11,311 nt of DNA, taken from NCBI GenBank assembly GCA_039815505.1, contig JBCBZE010000083.1, forward strand, positions 1-11,311, read 5' to 3'. This DNA is from CANLWN01 sp039815505 (GTDB lineage: Bacteria; Bacteroidota; Bacteroidia; Flavobacteriales; Flavobacteriaceae). The notes below the pieces were generated by a model that was given only the letters and a program-made list of their open reading frames with translations, was not told the DNA's origin and searched no databases. Of the stretch, positions 8,202-11,311 are shown piece after piece. Each line of letters begins with the position of its first letter. The first letter of the stretch is position 1. The position numbers and the translations under genes were made by a program.

Positions 8202-8202
8202 T

Positions 8203-10260
8203 TTATTTTGGTGGTGTACCAGGACCTACCGTGGCTTCTCTAAACCAGACTTCTGTGTAACACCCATTTTCATATTGCTTGGCGATATCACCCCCATAGG
8301 TTTCTGCGCCCGCACACCAAACCATATTTGTTTTGGGGCTTTTTCCGTTCGTTTGGTTATAAGCCCCTTGTTTAAAATAACCTAGCTCACCTTTATAAGC
8401 GGTAGATCGTTCGGTACCGTTTTGTCCTATTGGCACAAATAATTGCCGTACCTGTTTGGGCAAATCGGACTTTTCTGCGTATTCGGACGATACAAGATTT
8501 TTAGTAAATGTTTTTGTTTCATGATGATCACTTCTGAAAGTGAGGTACATGATACCTTTGTATACATTTACTTCATAGCTAAATTCTTCACCCAATGCAA
8601 TTCCGTCCGAAGGATCGGCAGGAAAGTCCGATTTGCCCGTTCCGATTATGGACATATCATGCCCCCATACAGCAGTTGAATAATCCCATCTTTTTGAATT
8701 ATCATTGCCTGCCGTATTAATTTCATAATTCCAAAAAACCGAACCTTTGGTATGACCGGGGAATTTCTTGTAAAATATTTTTAACGGTTCATTTTCATGC
8801 CCTTCTCCGCTATGAATCTGCCCTACTACGGTTGCGTAGGAGGCCGCTACTCTTGCATCTCCGGAAATTGAAACCTGCATTACCTTACATGTGCCCGTTA
8901 ATTTACCTCCTTCCTCAGGTGTCCATTCCCTTTTTTCTTGTAACTCCGTTCTGGTATTGCTAGAGTTTTTTGACGTGACGCCAGAATTTGGTGTTTTATA
9001 AACTACCCAACGTCTAGTGCCATCAATAACGGTATAGAAAAAATCTTTATCCTCAAACTCAACCAGATTCTCTACATGGGTCCCATCTCCCATGAGTATT
9101 TTAAATTTATCCATAAAGGGAATCACCTCACTAGGATAAACCGTTTTTGTACTTAAGCCGTCATTCGCTTGGAAATACCCATCATTGGATATGGCATCGT
9201 CGCTGATATCAATGCTTGCCGATCTAAACCAAACTTCGGCATAGTTGCCATCCGCATATTGTTTTTGAATATCACCACCATGGGTTTCAGCACCGGAACA
9301 CCATACCTTATTTACTTTCGGTTCTTTTCCGTTCGTTTGGTTATAACACCCCAGTTTAAAAAAGAGCCCCTCATCGGCATAGGCATTCTCACGTTCCAGA
9401 CCATCCTGACCGATGGGTACAAATAATTTTTTGACTTGTTCCGGCATGTGGGATCGTTTGGCATATGAAGAGGAAACCAGATTTTTAGTAAATGTTTTGG
9501 TTTCATGACCTTCACTCGTAAACCTAAGATACATAATGCCTTCCTTGATCTCCACTTCATAACTGAACTCTTCACCTAAGGCAATCCCATCTTCAGGTTC
9601 CAAGGGAAATGTGCTTTCTGTAGTCCCCACAACCGAAAAGTCATAACCCCAAACAGGGTACGAATAATCCCATCTGCGCGAATTGTCGTCACCTACGGTA
9701 TTGATTTCATAATTCCAAAAGACAGAGCCTTTCGTATGGCCTGGAAATTTTTTATAAAATATTTTCAGTGGTTCGTTCTCATGTCCGTCGGCGCTATGAA
9801 TCTGACCGATAACCACCGAGTAGGTGGCGGCGACGCGTGCATCTCCCGTAGTAGCGACATTCATGACTTTAAGGGTCGCATTCATTTTGGACTTGGTCAT
9901 TGGTGTCCACTTTTTTAATTGGGCCAGTTCGGTTCTCGTATTGTTAGAAGTACCGTGGGTATTCCCTGCATTAGGTGTTTTAAACACTACCCAATCCCCT
10001 TTGTCATCGTTTGCGGTATAAAAGAAATTCCTGTTCTCATAATTCGTGGCGAGGCCCACATTGGAACCATCGCCCAAGATTAAATTCCAATGCTGAAAAA
10101 ACGGTATTATGTCATTTGCAATACCCACTTTCTCCACATCTTTGGCATTTTCCTTGACGTCTTGTTTTTTGTCTACATCGCCACAACTATTCATTAGTAA
10201 GACAGCACCTATCATTAATGAATGGAGGGTAATCATAAATCCAGGTATTTTGAAGTTCAT
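8203..10260 (-). CDS. Surface lipoprotein with two tandem PL7 alginate lyase domains
   Basis: A 685-aa endolytic-type alginate lyase is predicted; PL7 enzymes cut alginate by beta-elimination and leave unsaturated ends. Residues 1-26 are a lipoprotein signal (ends LLMNSC, Cys26), followed by a charged Lys/Asp/Glu-rich linker to about residue 48. Two homologous domains follow, at about 51-350 and 379-677, joined by a linker of about 28 residues. Both keep the PL7 signature residues. Domain 1 has R109-T-E-L, Q153-I-H155 and Y306-N-Q. Domain 2 has R437-T-E-L, Q481-I-H483 and Y634-N-Q. Gln, His and Tyr are the known catalytic residues and Arg binds the carboxylate, so both domains look active. 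The ATG at 10260 is chosen because it begins the signal peptide. The gene diverges from the isomerase gene across an operator-bearing region and precedes kdgF. Specificity for M or G blocks cannot be read from the sequence. Confidence 0.9.
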   Translation of the reverse strand: MNFKIPGFMITLHSLMIGAVLLMNSCGDVDKKQDVKENAKDVEKVGIANDIIPFFQHWNLILGDGSNVGLATNYENRNFFYTANDDKGDWVVFKTPNAGNTHGTSNNTRTELAQLKKWTPMTKSKMNATLKVMNVATTGDARVAATYSVVIGQIHSADGHENEPLKIFYKKFPGHTKGSVFWNYEINTVGDDNSRRWDYSYPVWGYDFSVVGTTESTFPLEPEDGIALGEEFSYEVEIKEGIMYLRFTSEGHETKTFTKNLVSSSYAKRSHMPEQVKKLFVPIGQDGLERENAYADEGLFFKLGCYNQTNGKEPKVNKVWCSGAETHGGDIQKQYADGNYAEVWFRSASIDISDDAISNDGYFQANDGLSTKTVYPSEVIPFMDKFKILMGDGTHVENLVEFEDKDFFYTVIDGTRRWVVYKTPNSGVTSKNSSNTRTELQEKREWTPEEGGKLTGTCKVMQVSISGDARVAASYATVVGQIHSGEGHENEPLKIFYKKFPGHTKGSVFWNYEINTAGNDNSKRWDYSTAVWGHDMSIIGTGKSDFPADPSDGIALGEEFSYEVNVYKGIMYLTFRSDHHETKTFTKNLVSSEYAEKSDLPKQVRQLFVPIGQNGTERSTAYKGELGYFKQGAYNQTNGKSPKTNMVWCAGAETYGGDIAKQYENGCYTEVWFREATVGPGTPPK
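8230..10110 (-). repeat. Internal gene duplication encoding the two PL7 domains
   Basis: Bases 9211-10110 (domain 1) and 8230-9126 (domain 2) encode colinear copies of one domain. Protein identity is high: thirty residues in a row are the same at 159-188 and 487-516. In the 86 bases compared by eye in that stretch about 15 differ, nearly all silently. The duplication is therefore not recent and both copies appear to be under purifying selection. Confidence 0.9.
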
Positions 10261-10413
10261 ATTAAATCGGGTTTGCTCTATTTAAAGTACTAACGGTATT
10301 CGGGTATTTTTTTAACGGTCATTTAAATTCTTCCCTATTCAAAACGGCACTTTCTATGGGTCGGGTTTTAAATAATGTATTTGATACAGGAAAATCACAG
10401 TATTCTTCAATAA

Positions 10414-10442
10414 AAAACATATAGTTTAAATTGGTTAACCAA
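10414..10442 (-). promoter_or_regulatory. Possible promoter of the tandem PL7 gene
   Basis: On the minus strand TTGG (10439-10442) is followed after 17 bases by TATGTTTT (10414-10421), one base off the Bacteroidota -7 consensus TAnnTTTG. The candidate -33 lies inside the operator at 10431-10455, so a bound regulator would block it. The implied leader before the ATG at 10260 is long, about 150 bases. The match is modest and AT-rich DNA yields such hits by chance. Confidence 0.35.
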
Positions 10443-10455
10443 TTTGGTTTACCAA
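10431..10455. promoter_or_regulatory. Operator pair between the divergent PL7 and isomerase genes
   Basis: A perfect 12-bp palindrome TTGGTTAACCAA (10431-10442) is followed after one base by TTGGTTTACCAA (10444-10455, one mismatch to a palindrome). Over 25 bases it differs from the sequence at 7589-7613 at only two positions, and in the same orientation. It lies between the candidate promoters of both flanking genes, overlapping the -33 region of each, so one binding event could control both directions. A GntR/FadR-type uronate regulator is the likely binder by motif resemblance (inference). Confidence 0.7.
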
Positions 10456-10462
10456 AAATACA

Positions 10463-10470
10463 TATATTTG
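10463..10470 (+). promoter_or_regulatory. -7 element of the isomerase gene promoter
   Basis: TATATTTG matches the TAnnTTTG consensus exactly and lies 59 bp upstream of the ATG at 10530. A TTTG at 10443-10446 inside the operator could be the -33 element, but the 16-base spacer is a little shorter than usual. The same octamer is present in front of the PKD-susCD unit, again next to the operator motif. Confidence 0.5.
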
Positions 10471-10529
10471 TAATACTACCAAATTTTTAACATTAATTCC
10501 ACCGGTCATACATTAATTGGAAACTGATC

Positions 10530-11311
10530 ATGCAAAAAACTAAAAAAGTGATTTCCAGAAGAAGCTTTACAAAGCTATCCGCAACGGCCCTTGCCGGTCT
10601 TCCGTTTATGGGGTTTAAAAATAATCCATATCAAACAACTACGAAGTTTAAAAATGAGATCCAAGTACATTTATTTTCAAAACACCTGCAGTTTCTTGAT
10701 TATGAAGATATGGCAGCTGCGGCATCAGAACTAGGGTTTGACGGCTTGGACTTAACCGTAAGGCCCAAGGGTCACGTATTACCTGAAAGAGTGGTTGATG
10801 ATTTGCCCAAAGCAGTTGAAGCCATGCATACATATGACATAAAACCTAGTATGATGACCACAAATATTTGGGATTCCGGAAATTTGGTACATAGATCGGT
10901 GTTAGAAACAGCCTCCAAGTTAGGTTTCCTATATTATCGTACGGGTTGGTTAAGGTATCCTGAAAACAGAAGCATAACCGAAAGCCAGTCCATTTATGCA
11001 GAAGAGGCTAAAGATTTGGAGAAGTTAAATACGCACTTTGGATTAGTTGGTTGCTATCAAAATCACGCTGGAAATCATGTTGGTGCCCCAATTTGGGATT
11101 TACCATCTATTCTGGACCTTACAGAAAACAAGCACATTGGTTGTCAATATGACATTCGGCATGCGGTAGTCGAGGGTGGACAAAGTTGGGAATTGGGACT
11201 CAGATTAATATCCCCGTACATCAGAAGTATTGTAATCAAAGATTTCAAATGGGGTAAAATCAATGGAATTTGGAAACCTGTTAACGTACCCTTGGGCAAA
11301 GGAGTGGTAGA
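10530..11311 (+). CDS. Tat-exported sugar isomerase/epimerase-like TIM-barrel protein, N-terminal part
   Basis: The frame opens at ATG 10530 and stays open to the window end (260 codons), so the C-terminus is missing. Residues 9-15, SRRSFTK, are a near-perfect twin-arginine motif, followed by a hydrophobic segment (LSATALAGLPFMGF). The protein is therefore folded in the cytoplasm, probably around a metal or cofactor, and exported to the periplasm. From residue 44 it resembles xylose-isomerase-like TIM-barrel proteins (AP endonuclease 2 fold), which act on sugars or polyols using a divalent metal. Recognisable parts are ELGFDGLDLTVRP (67-79), GCYQNHAG (174-181), YDIRHAVVEGG (207-217, with Asp208 and His211 as likely metal ligands) and IKDFKWG (236-242). 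It diverges from the tandem PL7 gene and shares its operator, which points to a role in alginate or uronate use. The substrate is unknown; it could instead be an inactive or sugar-binding relative. Confidence 0.8.
   Translation, partial: MQKTKKVISRRSFTKLSATALAGLPFMGFKNNPYQTTTKFKNEIQVHLFSKHLQFLDYEDMAAAASELGFDGLDLTVRPKGHVLPERVVDDLPKAVEAMHTYDIKPSMMTTNIWDSGNLVHRSVLETASKLGFLYYRTGWLRYPENRSITESQSIYAEEAKDLEKLNTHFGLVGCYQNHAGNHVGAPIWDLPSILDLTENKHIGCQYDIRHAVVEGGQSWELGLRLISPYIRSIVIKDFKWGKINGIWKPVNVPLGKGVV

Noticed and set aside
8097..8202. Independent promoter or small gene in the spacer between the tandem PL7 gene and kdgF
   Set aside because: No TAnnTTTG element and only very short frames were seen on the minus strand; read-through from the PL7 gene is the simpler explanation.
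9312..9575. 87-aa open frame on the minus strand within the tandem PL7 gene
   Set aside because: It is another frame of the same coding DNA; the overlapping PL7 frame shows catalytic motifs and conserved protein sequence.

Overview
The window looks like part of an alginate utilisation locus (PUL) from a marine Flavobacteriaceae-type member of the Bacteroidota. The evidence is a SusC/SusD pair, Bacteroidota-style lipoprotein signals, AT-rich intergenic DNA with TAnnTTTG-type -7 promoter elements, two proteins with alginate lyase family PL7 signatures and a KdgF-type cupin. The genus cannot be fixed from the sequence alone.

Layout. Seven genes lie on the minus strand and one on the plus strand. 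In the minus-strand reading direction (right to left) the order is: a lipoprotein with two tandem PL7 alginate lyase domains (8203-10260); a KdgF-like cupin (7749-8096); a promoter/operator region (about 7589-7631); a three-PKD surface lipoprotein (6010-7569); SusC (2835-5960); SusD (1325-2815); a one-PKD surface lipoprotein (308-1285); and the first 92 codons of another PL7 enzyme, cut by the window edge (1-276). A plus-strand gene for a twin-arginine-exported TIM-barrel sugar isomerase/epimerase-like protein starts at 10530 and runs off the right edge.

Working model (inference from families and order). The surface lyases cut alginate. The two PKD lipoproteins and SusD capture the chains, and SusC moves oligosaccharides across the outer membrane using TonB energy. 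Further lyases, not in the window, would release unsaturated monouronate, which KdgF linearises on the way to 2-keto-3-deoxygluconate. The inner-membrane transporter, DEH reductase, KdgK/KdgA and regulator expected for this pathway are not in the window.

Regulation. The most distinctive non-coding signal is a palindromic 12-mer, TTGGTTAACCAA, followed after one base by TTGGTTTACCA(A/G). It occurs at 7589-7613 in front of the PKD-SusC-SusD unit and at 10431-10455 between the divergent lyase and isomerase genes. At the first site a third unit follows in the same 13-bp phase. The motif resembles operators of GntR/FadR-type uronate regulators and ties the minus-strand genes and the plus-strand isomerase into one predicted regulon. 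No tRNA, rRNA, CRISPR array, insertion sequence or convincing intrinsic terminator was seen. The longest gene-free stretch is 269 bp (10261-10529).
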